This document shows, in pieces, positions 52,080 through 60,419 of a stretch of DNA of 64,000 nt. A model generated the notes under the pieces. The model had not been told where the DNA came from and did not search any database. It saw nothing but the letters and a program-made list of their open reading frames with translations. The DNA comes from Myxococcales bacterium. GTDB taxonomy: Bacteria > Myxococcota_A > Polyangia > Polyangiales > GCA-016699535. The stretch is taken from positions 3,046,001 through 3,110,000 of the forward strand of contig CP064980.1 of NCBI GenBank assembly GCA_016699535.1, read 5' to 3'. The translations under genes were made by a program, and so were the position numbers. Each line of letters opens with the position of its first letter. Positions within the stretch are counted from its first letter, which is position 1.

Positions 52080-53539
52080 GCGTTATCTGCCTCTATCATG
52101 GCCTTTACGATGCGCTCCATTTGCATGGCTCTTGAACCCTTGATCAAAATGACGTCCCTCTCTTGAAGTTTCTCCACGACGGGCGCGACAGCATCGAGCG
52201 CATTGTTGATAGAGATGGCTTGAGTCGGAGCGGCAAGGCCTGTGGTTTCTGATGAACTTTCAACCGCAACTTTCATTTCAGGGCCAAAGCCCACAAACAT
52301 CATCGCAGAGACCGCGACAACGTGACGGCCAACTTTTCGATGTTCAGCTTTCGAGCGCTCCCCAAGCTCTTTCATGTCACCCAACACAACAAAAAGTCGC
52401 CCTTTGATGGTCTGAGCGATTTCCGAAGCGGTATCGAGTGCAAGAGACATCGCTGCAGGCGATGCGTTATAGGTATCGTCAATCAACAGTGATCTTTTAG
52501 GGCCGCGTCGAAGGTTGAAACGGTGGGGCGCACCAGGAATGTCATTGAGAACCTTTGCTATAATCTTAATTGCTTTTGGCACCGCCTTGGGGTCGGTGGC
52601 GGTAACCATTTCGGTAACCAAGGCCACCACAGCGGCTGCATTCATAGCAGCACCCTCGCCCAACTGCCGCATCTGCAGTGGAATCTCATGATTGATCTTG
52701 CTAAGCGCAATGGTACATTCGTTACGAAGTGAGGGATTGATGTGCTGAGCACGCAACTGCACATCACCGCTGTCTTGAGAACCAAAGCGCACTAACCGCT
52801 CGGTCGCTAAACCTTCGATAAGCGTATCAAAATACTCGCTGTCGCCATGGACCACAGCCAAGCCTTTCGGCGAAAGCGCGCGCAACAAAGCCCCTTTTTC
52901 TTTGGCAATGCTTTGCTCGTCGCTCAAACCTTCGGTATGCACAGCTGAAACATTGGTAATCACGGCAGCATCGGGCTGCGCGATGCTCGCAAGCCGTTCC
53001 ATCTCACCGGGCTGGTTAATGCCAAGTTCCACCACGGCTAGTTGATGTTTCTCGCTCAAGGCCAGCAAGGTCATGGGCAAACCAATCAGGTTATTCAAGT
53101 TGCCTTCGGTCTTATGAACCTTCTTGTACAAAGTTTTTAGTACTGCAGCAGCAAAGTCCTTGGTCATGGTTTTCCCGGCAGAGCCAGAAACGGCAACAAC
53201 GTACCCACCCCATCTACGGCGATGGGCCGCGGCCAAATCACCCAAGGCTGCGATGCCATCAGGCACCTCAATCACTGCGATGTCTTTCGGTGCTTTCTCA
53301 GCCTGACTTACAATAACGGCTTTTGCTCCGGCCTTCACTGCTGTTTTGATATAGTCGTGGCCATCCATGCGCTCGCCTGCAATGGCGACAAACAAGTTGT
53401 TTGCTTTGACTGACCGGGTATCGGTGCTCACACCGACGATTTCGTCGTCCGCATTTCCACTCAACAAGGTGCCTTTGCAGATGGAACAGATTTCAGCAAG
53501 GCTAAATCGAACTTCGTTTACTGGGATGGGTGTTGCCAT
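52076..53539 (-). CDS. murF: UDP-N-acetylmuramoyl-tripeptide--D-alanyl-D-alanine ligase
   Basis: Adds D-Ala-D-Ala to the tripeptide precursor. The start MATPIPVNEVRF is chosen: GGAGG lies 9 bases before it and it follows the murE stop, whereas the upstream in-frame ATG (53547) would touch the ribosome site directly. VSGSAGKTMTKDFAAAVL is the P-loop (with Ala and Met where Ser and Thr are common), VVELGINQPGEMERL and NVSAVHTEGL follow, and DDTYNASPAAM is the MurF substrate loop. Confidence 0.94.
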   Translation of the reverse strand: MATPIPVNEVRFSLAEICSICKGTLLSGNADDEIVGVSTDTRSVKANNLFVAIAGERMDGHDYIKTAVKAGAKAVIVSQAEKAPKDIAVIEVPDGIAALGDLAAAHRRRWGGYVVAVSGSAGKTMTKDFAAAVLKTLYKKVHKTEGNLNNLIGLPMTLLALSEKHQLAVVELGINQPGEMERLASIAQPDAAVITNVSAVHTEGLSDEQSIAKEKGALLRALSPKGLAVVHGDSEYFDTLIEGLATERLVRFGSQDSGDVQLRAQHINPSLRNECTIALSKINHEIPLQMRQLGEGAAMNAAAVVALVTEMVTATDPKAVPKAIKIIAKVLNDIPGAPHRFNLRRGPKRSLLIDDTYNASPAAMSLALDTASEIAQTIKGRLFVVLGDMKELGERSKAEHRKVGRHVVAVSAMMFVGFGPEMKVAVESSSETTGLAAPTQAISINNALDAVAPVVEKLQERDVILIKGSRAMQMERIVKAMIEADNA

Positions 53540-53540
53540 C

Positions 53541-55058
53541 TTATGCATCCTCCTCAACAAGAGCAGAGTCTGCTTCTTTTATTGCCTCAAAGTCGCTAAA
53601 ATGTCGCCTTTGTTGCCCAATGATTTGGTAATCTTCATGGCCTTTGCCCGCCACCAAGAGCACATCCCCAGAGCTCGCCGCTTCCAATGCAACGGCAACG
53701 GCTTCGCGACGATCCGGTATGCAAGCGTAGGCGCGAGCAGAACTTTTCAGCTGACTCGCCTGCACTTTTTCGAGTTCACCGGCACGACGAAGTCCAGTTT
53801 CGATCTGCTCAATAATGCGATCCGGATCTTCGCTTCGGGGATTGTCGTTGCTTAGCACGATAAGATCCGCATACTTTGCAGCAACCTCGCCCATAAGAGA
53901 GCGCTTGTCTTGATCGCGATCGCCACCACAGCCAAACACAAGCAGTATCCGAGCCTTGGCGACTTTTCGAAGCGCACGCAGCGCCGAGCTTAACGCGTCC
54001 GGCGTATGCGCGTAGTCCACAAAGGTTAGAATTTGCTTCTTCGTCTTAACAGGCTGCAAGCGGCCCGGAACAATCTCGAGCTGCTCTATCCCCTGAACTG
54101 ATTTCTCAAGGTCCAAACCAAGAGCATGACAGCATGCTAGCGAAAGCAGTAAATTGTAGGCATTGTGCTCGCCAATGAGACGACTGTGTATGGCAAGCTC
54201 ACCTTTCGGCGTACGAATTTCCATCGACACCCCTGAGCTAGAACATGTCAAACGTCTGCAAAAAAACTCAGTATCTTCGTTGCGAAACGAACAGCGAATC
54301 AATTTCCCCGGATACAAATCAGCAATACGCTTCCCGTATTCATCGTCGATATTAATTGCACCGTACTCGGGCCGTAGGTCTAAGAACAAACGCGCTTTGC
54401 TTTGAAAGTACTCTTCCAGCGATTTGTGAAAGTCCAGATGATCCTGACTTAGATTAAGGAAAGCAGCGACTTTAAAATCAAGCGCATCAACGCGGTGAAG
54501 CGCTAGAGCGTGACTTGAGACCTCAAGAAGCAAGTGTGTCGCTCCACGGTCAAGCACCGCACGCGCAAAGCGCGAAATGTCATCAGCTTCCGGAGTGGTG
54601 TGATTAGCATCGTAGCGCAGCCCTACTCCACGGTATTCGATAGTGCCCATCACTGCCGGAAGGGCAGCGTTCGCAAAGACAGCTGCTTCGAGAAGATAAC
54701 TTAAGGTCGTTTTGCCGTTTGTGCCCGTGATGCCCGCAACAGACAAGCTCGATGATGGATGAGCAAAATGCTTCTCCGCTACTTTACCGAGCGCGATGCG
54801 AGCATCGTGTGCAACAGCAAGAGGAACATGACACTCAAAGGCATGGTCCGCTAGAACAGCAGCCGCACCACGCGTAATAGCGTCTTGAACAAAGCGTGAT
54901 CCATCTTGCATCTGCCCCTTTAGCGCCACGAAAAGATGGTTTTTTAAAACCCGACGTGAATCATGCTGCACATCAACAAAACGCACGCTTGGATCTCCCA
55001 CGATGCTATGAACTAAGCCTGCATCCTTCAAGCTTTGAAGTGAGGTCGAAGGCACCAT
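53541..55058 (-). CDS. murE: UDP-N-acetylmuramoyl-tripeptide synthetase MurE (meso-DAP type)
   Basis: Adds the third residue of the stem peptide. AGITGTNGKTTLSYLLEA is the P-loop, NLSQDHLDFHKSLEEYFQSKARLF the metal/carbamoyl-Lys part and SNDNPRSEDPDRII contains DNPR, the motif of enzymes that use meso-diaminopimelate. This implies mDAP-type peptidoglycan. 505 residues. 3-base gap to ftsI. Confidence 0.95.
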   Translation of the reverse strand: MVPSTSLQSLKDAGLVHSIVGDPSVRFVDVQHDSRRVLKNHLFVALKGQMQDGSRFVQDAITRGAAAVLADHAFECHVPLAVAHDARIALGKVAEKHFAHPSSSLSVAGITGTNGKTTLSYLLEAAVFANAALPAVMGTIEYRGVGLRYDANHTTPEADDISRFARAVLDRGATHLLLEVSSHALALHRVDALDFKVAAFLNLSQDHLDFHKSLEEYFQSKARLFLDLRPEYGAINIDDEYGKRIADLYPGKLIRCSFRNEDTEFFCRRLTCSSSGVSMEIRTPKGELAIHSRLIGEHNAYNLLLSLACCHALGLDLEKSVQGIEQLEIVPGRLQPVKTKKQILTFVDYAHTPDALSSALRALRKVAKARILLVFGCGGDRDQDKRSLMGEVAAKYADLIVLSNDNPRSEDPDRIIEQIETGLRRAGELEKVQASQLKSSARAYACIPDRREAVAVALEAASSGDVLLVAGKGHEDYQIIGQQRRHFSDFEAIKEADSALVEEDA

Positions 55059-55061
55059 ACG

Positions 55062-57116
55062 CTAGCCCCCCTGCCCTGTTTTCACGTAGTCAGGTTCGGC
55101 AAGTTCAACTTGCAAACGCGATCCGGGAACGACAAGAGCTCCAGCTTGCGGCTGCTGAGAACTCACCACGCCAGAGCCCGACAATGTTAGCTCAAGATTG
55201 GAACGGTAGGTCATGACAATCGCCGCGCGTGCACTCTTGCCTATCAAATAAGGCACAGTGGTTTGCTCTTGAAGTGTGGACGATGCGTTGTTGCTTTTAA
55301 GGTACGATGCCGGAATGATACCTGGAAGCATATCCGTGTCTTGCCGTGTATCTTTTCGCTTCGCTCCTTTATGTGCTGCAAGAAGCGTTTTGCTTCTGCC
55401 GTCGGACGGAACACCCAAGTGATGAAGCGCGGCGAGCTTAACGCGGCGAAACACAGGCGCAGCGACCGTCCCGCCCGTATGCTCAACAGTGGGCTCATCA
55501 ATCACCACAACAATGGCAAGACGAGGGTTGTTTGCGGGAACGAAGCCTGCAAACGATGCGATCCATTTGTTTCGCGCATAGCCGCCTGCAATGTAGTCGG
55601 CCTTTTGTGCCGTACCGGTTTTCCCTGCTACTTCATAGCCATCGATGGCAGCTTCAACACCTGTACCCTCTTCGGACGCCACTTCCTTCAACATGCGAGC
55701 AACACGATTTGCAGCCCAACCTGCCACAGCAACCCGGCGCAACTCAGTCTTGTTCTCCTCAAGAAGCTCGCCGCGCGCGCTTTGAACCCGTTTGATGAGC
55801 ACGGGTTTCAAAAGCTTTCCGCCATTGGCGATAGCACTGGTCGCCACAGCAAGTTGGATAGCCGTGGCACTCATACCTTGGCCAAAAGGCACAGTGGCAG
55901 CATCCATGTCATACCATTTGCTGTAATGCCTTAAAATACCTTGCGCTTCGCCCGGTAGACCGACATCGGTCTTTTCGCCGAAACCATAGCGCCTCAAGGA
56001 GCGAAACATCCGTGCCTTTCCCATCGAAAGACCAATACGCGAAATCCCAATATTGCTGGAATGTACCAAAATTTCAGTTGGCGTTAGCCTGCCCCATTTA
56101 TGGGTGTCGTGAATGATAAACTCACCGATTTGTAAAAGTCCCTGGCCGCAATCGATTCGTTGATTGGGTCGGATCGCGCCACTCTCAAGAGCACTCGCCA
56201 CGGTAAACATCTTAACCGTCGAACCTGGCTCAAAGCGGTCTGTGACTGCCCGGTTCCGTCGGTTGGCCGGCGGAGACTCACCTGGGTCATTGGGATTGTA
56301 ACTGGGGTAGTTGGCCATGGCCAACACATCCCCATTATGGGGATCCATGACAACAACACTACCCGCTCGCGCCTCATAGTGCTGCACGGCATAGGCAAGC
56401 TCTTGTTCGGCGCGATGCTGAATGCTTTTGTCGAGACTGAGGACAATATCCTCACCCTGCGTTGCGCGATCATCAAGAAACTCTTCGGAGAACACAACCG
56501 AACCATGCCGATCGCGCGTCGCAGCGGTGCTTTCAATGCGCCCGCGCAAACGATCCTCTAAAGCAAGCTCAAGACCCTCGATACCTTTGCCATCCACATT
56601 GGCAAAGCCCAAGAGATGTGAAGCCAGCTCACGGTTCGGATAAAAGCGTCGCGCTTCTTTGGACATGGCAACGCCTGGCAATTTCAGTTGCTTGATCGCA
56701 GCTGCTTGCCTGGGAGTGATATGCCTTCTTATCCAGACAAAATAGCGATCGGATGAAAGCCTTTGATGAATGCGCTTTGCATCCAAAGCGGGCAGAACGC
56801 TTCGCAGTTGAGCCGTTACCGCGGCAGGGGTTGCTCCCTGCTTTTTTAGTAAGCGCGGATTGGCCCACACGCTATCGACTTCAACGCTCACAGCCAGTTC
56901 AGCGCCGTTTCGATCGTATATGGTACCTCGCTTTGGCGCGAGCCTAAGACTGAGTTGATGCTGCTCCTCCGCCATCTTAGCGAGCGGACTAGCAGCTTCG
57001 ACCTGAAGCTCCCAAGCACGCCGGACAACCGTGCCCACTCCCACCAGCAGCAACAAAAGCATGATGGATACCCGCAACCGAATCCATTTTGCACGACGCT
57101 CAGGAAGGTTTTTCAC
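55062..57116 (-). CDS. ftsI: Septal penicillin-binding protein (FtsI/PBP3 class) with a PASTA domain
   Basis: Class B PBP transpeptidase. N-terminal anchor helix (VSIMLLLLVGVGTVVRRAW), dimerisation domain, then the transpeptidase with RFEPGSTVKMFTVASALE (SxxK nucleophile Ser), LVHSSNIGISRI (SxN) and VAGKTGTAQKA (KTG). The last 60 residues, VPYLIGKSARAAI...VVSSQQPQAGALVVPGS, form one PASTA domain. 684 residues; the C-terminal PASTA is common in deltaproteobacterial PBPs at this position. Its ATG overlaps the ftsL stop by 4 bases. Confidence 0.93.
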   Translation of the reverse strand: MKNLPERRAKWIRLRVSIMLLLLLVGVGTVVRRAWELQVEAASPLAKMAEEQHQLSLRLAPKRGTIYDRNGAELAVSVEVDSVWANPRLLKKQGATPAAVTAQLRSVLPALDAKRIHQRLSSDRYFVWIRRHITPRQAAAIKQLKLPGVAMSKEARRFYPNRELASHLLGFANVDGKGIEGLELALEDRLRGRIESTAATRDRHGSVVFSEEFLDDRATQGEDIVLSLDKSIQHRAEQELAYAVQHYEARAGSVVVMDPHNGDVLAMANYPSYNPNDPGESPPANRRNRAVTDRFEPGSTVKMFTVASALESGAIRPNQRIDCGQGLLQIGEFIIHDTHKWGRLTPTEILVHSSNIGISRIGLSMGKARMFRSLRRYGFGEKTDVGLPGEAQGILRHYSKWYDMDAATVPFGQGMSATAIQLAVATSAIANGGKLLKPVLIKRVQSARGELLEENKTELRRVAVAGWAANRVARMLKEVASEEGTGVEAAIDGYEVAGKTGTAQKADYIAGGYARNKWIASFAGFVPANNPRLAIVVVIDEPTVEHTGGTVAAPVFRRVKLAALHHLGVPSDGRSKTLLAAHKGAKRKDTRQDTDMLPGIIPASYLKSNNASSTLQEQTTVPYLIGKSARAAIVMTYRSNLELTLSGSGVVSSQQPQAGALVVPGSRLQVELAEPDYVKTGQGG

Positions 57117-57418
57117 CTCGCCGCTCCTGTATTCGCTGCGATTCGGGTGGCATCCATGGAAACCACGCGATTGGGTTTGGCCGTTTCCATGCCAAGTAAT
57201 TGGGTAGCCAGAAATTCAATCCGAGGGGTTTGCCTCAGCGTCGCCGCTTCAAGTGACAAAGTTCGGCGTTGTTCTAGGAGCCGACGTTGTACTTTGCGTG
57301 CATTGCCAACTTCATAGCCGAGACGCACCGTTTCAAAGCGCAAAGCCAAATGCACAACGAATGCTGCAGAACTTGCGATCACTGCAACGGACCATAGGGT
57401 AAGAAAACGTCGTTTCAT
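57113..57418 (-). CDS. ftsL: Cell division protein FtsL
   Basis: 101-residue bitopic protein: a helix at residues about 8-27 (TLWSVAVIASSAAFVVHLAL) then a periplasmic coiled coil with heptads (VRLGYEVGNARKVQRRLLEQRRTLSLEAATLRQ) and a short end. Sequence is poorly conserved in this family, so the call relies on size, layout and position between rsmH and ftsI with 4-base overlaps on both sides. Confidence 0.85.
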   Translation of the reverse strand: MKRRFLTLWSVAVIASSAAFVVHLALRFETVRLGYEVGNARKVQRRLLEQRRTLSLEAATLRQTPRIEFLATQLLGMETAKPNRVVSMDATRIAANTGAAR

Positions 57419-58326
57419 TGTACCACCTCCGCAGCACTTACTCTTTTGGCTGCGCGCATTTTTGCGCTCCTCGAACGAGGATTATCTTTGGTTTCACTAA
57501 GCGAAGCGGTAAGCGGTTTTTTTGTAAGCGGCTGCCAACGACTTTTGTCGCGGAAGGCATATTTAACCATGCGGTCTTCTAAGGAATGAAAACTGATCAC
57601 GACGGCTATTCCCCCAGGAGCAATACAATCCGGCAACACTTCAAGAAGCTCGGAGAGCTGCTCAAGCTCTTGATTCACCACAATGCGCAACGCTTGAAAA
57701 GTTCGCGTTGCTGGATGGATACGACTACCGGGTGGGCGACCTATTGCACGGAGCACGATATTTGCCAGTTGTGTCGTTGTTTCAATCGGGCTTTCACGCT
57801 TCGCCTGACAAATAGCCCGAGCAATACGTCGCGAGCGATGCTCCTCGCCGTATTTGTAAAGAAGGTTGGCAAGATCTTTTTCTGAAGTTTGGACTAACAA
57901 CTCAGAGGCACTTAGCCCGAGCTCAGGGTTCATCCGCATATCGAGAGGACCTTCATGCTGAAAGGAAAAGCCACGCTCGGCAGCGTCGAGTTGAAGCGAG
58001 CTCACTCCTAAATCCGCCAACAAACCGTCCACAGGACAAACGCCGTGCTCTTGAAAAACCTGTTTAACGCTCGCAAAATCAGCATTAAAGAACTGCGTGC
58101 GCGCGCTGTAGGGGCTAAGTCGATCCTTTGCGAGCGCCAGCGCATCAGGGTCACGATCAAAAGCAATAAGCTTTCCAGAAGGGGCACTTGCCTCAAGGAT
58201 AGCCTCTGAGTGGCCGCCTAGCCCAAGAGTGAGATCCGCATAGACCGCGCCATCCCGTACACTTAACGCAGCGAGACACTCATCGAGCATCACAGGAATA
58301 TGCGCTTGCTCGCTTTGCGTCATCAT
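57415..58326 (-). CDS. rsmH: 16S rRNA (cytosine-1402-N4)-methyltransferase RsmH (MraW)
   Basis: HIPVMLDECLAAL at the N-terminus, YADLTLGLGGHSEAILE (SAM site), LIAFDRDPDALALAKDRL, VDGLLADLGVSSLQLD and RGFSFQHEGPLDMRMN are all RsmH signatures; the C-terminal AVVISFHSLEDRMVKYAFR is also conserved. 303 residues. Methylates C1402 in the ribosomal P-site. Overlaps mraZ and ftsL by 4 bases each. Confidence 0.95.
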   Translation of the reverse strand: MMTQSEQAHIPVMLDECLAALSVRDGAVYADLTLGLGGHSEAILEASAPSGKLIAFDRDPDALALAKDRLSPYSARTQFFNADFASVKQVFQEHGVCPVDGLLADLGVSSLQLDAAERGFSFQHEGPLDMRMNPELGLSASELLVQTSEKDLANLLYKYGEEHRSRRIARAICQAKRESPIETTTQLANIVLRAIGRPPGSRIHPATRTFQALRIVVNQELEQLSELLEVLPDCIAPGGIAVVISFHSLEDRMVKYAFRDKSRWQPLTKKPLTASLSETKDNPRSRSAKMRAAKRVSAAEVVQ

Positions 58327-58793
58327 AGTCCCAGCTCCGAAAGGCGTGCCGCCATGATCTGACGTTGCTCGGCATCGTCAAGCACTTCAGTTTGAAGTTT
58401 ATCGAACTCCGCTTTGGACCATAGCTCGACGTGCTTTCCCATGCCCGCCCATAACGCTTTGCGTTTGAGCTTCGCATGGTCACGCAAGGATGCTGGGATT
58501 AAAAGACGCCCAAGTTTATCGAGCTCACACTCGACTGCTCCGGATACGTAGATACGTCGAAGCATAGCGACGCTTCGATCGAACTTTGGCAATTGCGAAA
58601 GACGCTCTTCGAACGCCATCCATTCACTTAGGGGATAAGCAACCAAACAGGATTCAAGACCTGCAGTGATCACAAGTCGACTTTCGCCGTTAGCACTAAG
58701 CAGTTCACGAAAACGCGAAGGAAGAGATGTTCTTCCCTTAGCATCAATCGTGTGTTCATAGCGTCCTCGAAACACTGCTTGGCTCACCTTCAC
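58323..58793 (-). CDS. mraZ: Transcriptional regulator MraZ
   Basis: 156 residues with two AbrB-like swapped-hairpin domains. The DNA-binding motifs are HTIDAKGRTSLPSRFRELL and CELDKLGRLLIPASLRDHA (DxxGRxxxPxxLR). MraZ represses the dcw operon by binding tandem boxes before its own gene; matching boxes lie about 25-50 bases upstream. First gene of the cluster. Confidence 0.94.
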   Translation of the reverse strand: MKVSQAVFRGRYEHTIDAKGRTSLPSRFRELLSANGESRLVITAGLESCLVAYPLSEWMAFEERLSQLPKFDRSVAMLRRIYVSGAVECELDKLGRLLIPASLRDHAKLKRKALWAGMGKHVELWSKAEFDKLQTEVLDDAEQRQIMAARLSELGL

Positions 58794-58818
58794 CCGTTGG
58801 GCCCGTTTTGCCCAGAAT

Positions 58819-58843
58819 AGGCACTAGTTACCACTTTTTACCA
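58819..58843 (-). promoter_or_regulatory. Probable MraZ operator: three 10-bp-spaced boxes
   Basis: Read on the minus strand: TGGTA (58843-58839), TGGTA (58833-58829) and TGCCT (58823-58819), each followed by 5 other bases, so period exactly 10. MraZ sites in E. coli and others are three to four TGGGN boxes with N5 spacers before mraZ. The last box is degenerate. Confidence 0.6.
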
Positions 58844-58855
58844 CTTAGCTCTCCG

Positions 58856-58885
58856 AAACTACGGGCTTGCGGTACACGGTGTCAA
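58856..58885 (-). promoter_or_regulatory. Possible sigma70-type promoter of the dcw operon
   Basis: Minus-strand TTGACA (58885-58880), an 18-base spacer, and TAGTTT (58861-58856) as a weak -10. The MraZ boxes start 12 bases downstream, where a repressor would block transcription start. Confidence 0.4.
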
Positions 58886-59045
58886 CTTCTTTTTGCCCTT
58901 CGATCAGCATCTGATCGCCTTTGTTTTTAGTTGGAAAATAAAAAGAACGCCACTTAGCGAGAAAGTAGCTTTAGGCTGCTCGCTTGTTCAGCTTATGCTC
59001 GTTAGAGCATGCGTGTAAAAAGCGTTCACTCCAATCACATCTGGC

Positions 59046-59426
59046 ATGACTAACAACACTGAACAAAATGATAGCGAGCAAATCCTCGATGCAACGCAAG
59101 AAGACAGTATGGATCTTGCTTGGACGCAAGTTCTTGAGCACTGGGAAGAGGACATTGCTCATCGACGTTTTATCGTACTGTGCCAAGCGACCGGCAAACT
59201 TTCCGAGGCCGGAAAACGCTACCGAAGTATAAAAGAAGCAGATCCTGCTCGAAGTGAACGCGCTTCAATGCAACTTGAACACGTCTTCGCTGCAGCCATG
59301 CAGGCTCTCGATGCATCCCGTGCCGACGCGATTAAGCCTTCGCACAATAGGATTACAGTTTTTGCATTGGGTGTTTTTCTCATGATGCTTTTTTTCGCCG
59401 TCTGGGCCTGGAGAAGGACCCTCTAA
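59046..59426 (+). CDS. Small protein with C-terminal membrane anchor, unknown function
   Basis: 126 residues: an acidic N-terminus, a soluble helical part (LAWTQVLEHWEEDIAHRRFIVLCQATGKLSEAGKRYRSI, resembling a short TPR-like or helical hairpin) and a final helix VFALGVFLMMLFFAVWAW with WRRTL at the end, so tail-anchored with the bulk in the cytoplasm. It is 13 bases upstream of thiL and divergent from mraZ. Not a family I recognise by name. Confidence 0.7.
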   Translation: MTNNTEQNDSEQILDATQEDSMDLAWTQVLEHWEEDIAHRRFIVLCQATGKLSEAGKRYRSIKEADPARSERASMQLEHVFAAAMQALDASRADAIKPSHNRITVFALGVFLMMLFFAVWAWRRTL

Positions 59427-59439
59427 ACGACGTGAGATC

Positions 59440-60393
59440 ATGACACACGCACGAGAACGACATTTTATTAAGATCTTGCAAGCAACGCTTGAGAAAGAAA
59501 AGTATGAAAAAGTAGTGCTCGGCATCGGGGACGATGCAGCGGTACTTGGCTCGCTTGATAAACACCTCGTCTGTAGCGTTGATGTGCAAGTTGAACACGT
59601 GCATTTTAAGCAGTCCTATCTTAGCCATGAACAACTTGCATGGCGCGCTATGGCCGTAAGCGTAAGTGACCTTTCGGCAATGGCAGCCAAGCCTGTGGGA
59701 GCCCTGGTCTCCCTCATCTTGCCCGAGAGTACCAGTGACGAGACCATTCGTGCGCTCGCCGAAGGCTTACGAATGGCATCAGACGAGATGCAAATTCCTG
59801 TAGTCGGTGGCAATTTGTCGCGTGGTCGTAACATGTCCGTTTCTGTCACCGTGCTAGGCGAAAGCAATTCAAATGTACTGCGACGCTCCACTGCCAAAGT
59901 TGGTGACAAACTCTATTTAACGGGTCAGGTTGGAAGTGCCGCCTTGGGCCTAAAGGCACTACAGCAATCATCAACGCATCTTGACTTCAGAAAGTTTGTA
60001 GAACGCTGGCAGCGTCCCCCTGTCTATTTGAAAGAAATGGCAGCCGTCGCCCACATTGCGTCAGCAGCCATTGATTTGTCCGATGGACTCAACGATGCCC
60101 TGCAGCTCGTCACCGAATCATCCCATGTCGCTGCGACTGTCGCTTTGGAAAAACTCCCCTTTGATACCGGGTATCGTGAGGCCTGCGAAGCCCTTGACTG
60201 TGATCCCTTTGAGCTCGCCTTGTTGGGGGGCGAAGACTATGAGTTGCTTATCGCCTCGAAAGAGCATCCGTTACTAGAAAGCTTTGCAACCTGCATTGGC
60301 GATATTGTCGTCGGTGACAAAAACGTGATGTATACCTACAACGGAAGTGAGCAGCCCACGGTTAGGCAGGGTGACTTTGTTCACTTCGCTTAG
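59440..60393 (+). CDS. thiL: Thiamine-monophosphate kinase
   Basis: Phosphorylates thiamine monophosphate to the active diphosphate. VVLGIGDDAAVLG is the ThiL metal/ATP motif, LVCSVDVQVEHVHF and WRAMAVSVSDLSAMAAKPVGALVSLILP follow, then GGNLSRG, SAAIDLSDGLNDALQL and LLGGEDYELLIA, all typical of the PurM/ThiL superfamily. 317 residues, normal. Confidence 0.93.
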   Translation: MTHARERHFIKILQATLEKEKYEKVVLGIGDDAAVLGSLDKHLVCSVDVQVEHVHFKQSYLSHEQLAWRAMAVSVSDLSAMAAKPVGALVSLILPESTSDETIRALAEGLRMASDEMQIPVVGGNLSRGRNMSVSVTVLGESNSNVLRRSTAKVGDKLYLTGQVGSAALGLKALQQSSTHLDFRKFVERWQRPPVYLKEMAAVAHIASAAIDLSDGLNDALQLVTESSHVAATVALEKLPFDTGYREACEALDCDPFELALLGGEDYELLIASKEHPLLESFATCIGDIVVGDKNVMYTYNGSEQPTVRQGDFVHFA

Positions 60394-60419
60394 TCACCCA
60401 GCGACCCAGAGATAGCTGT

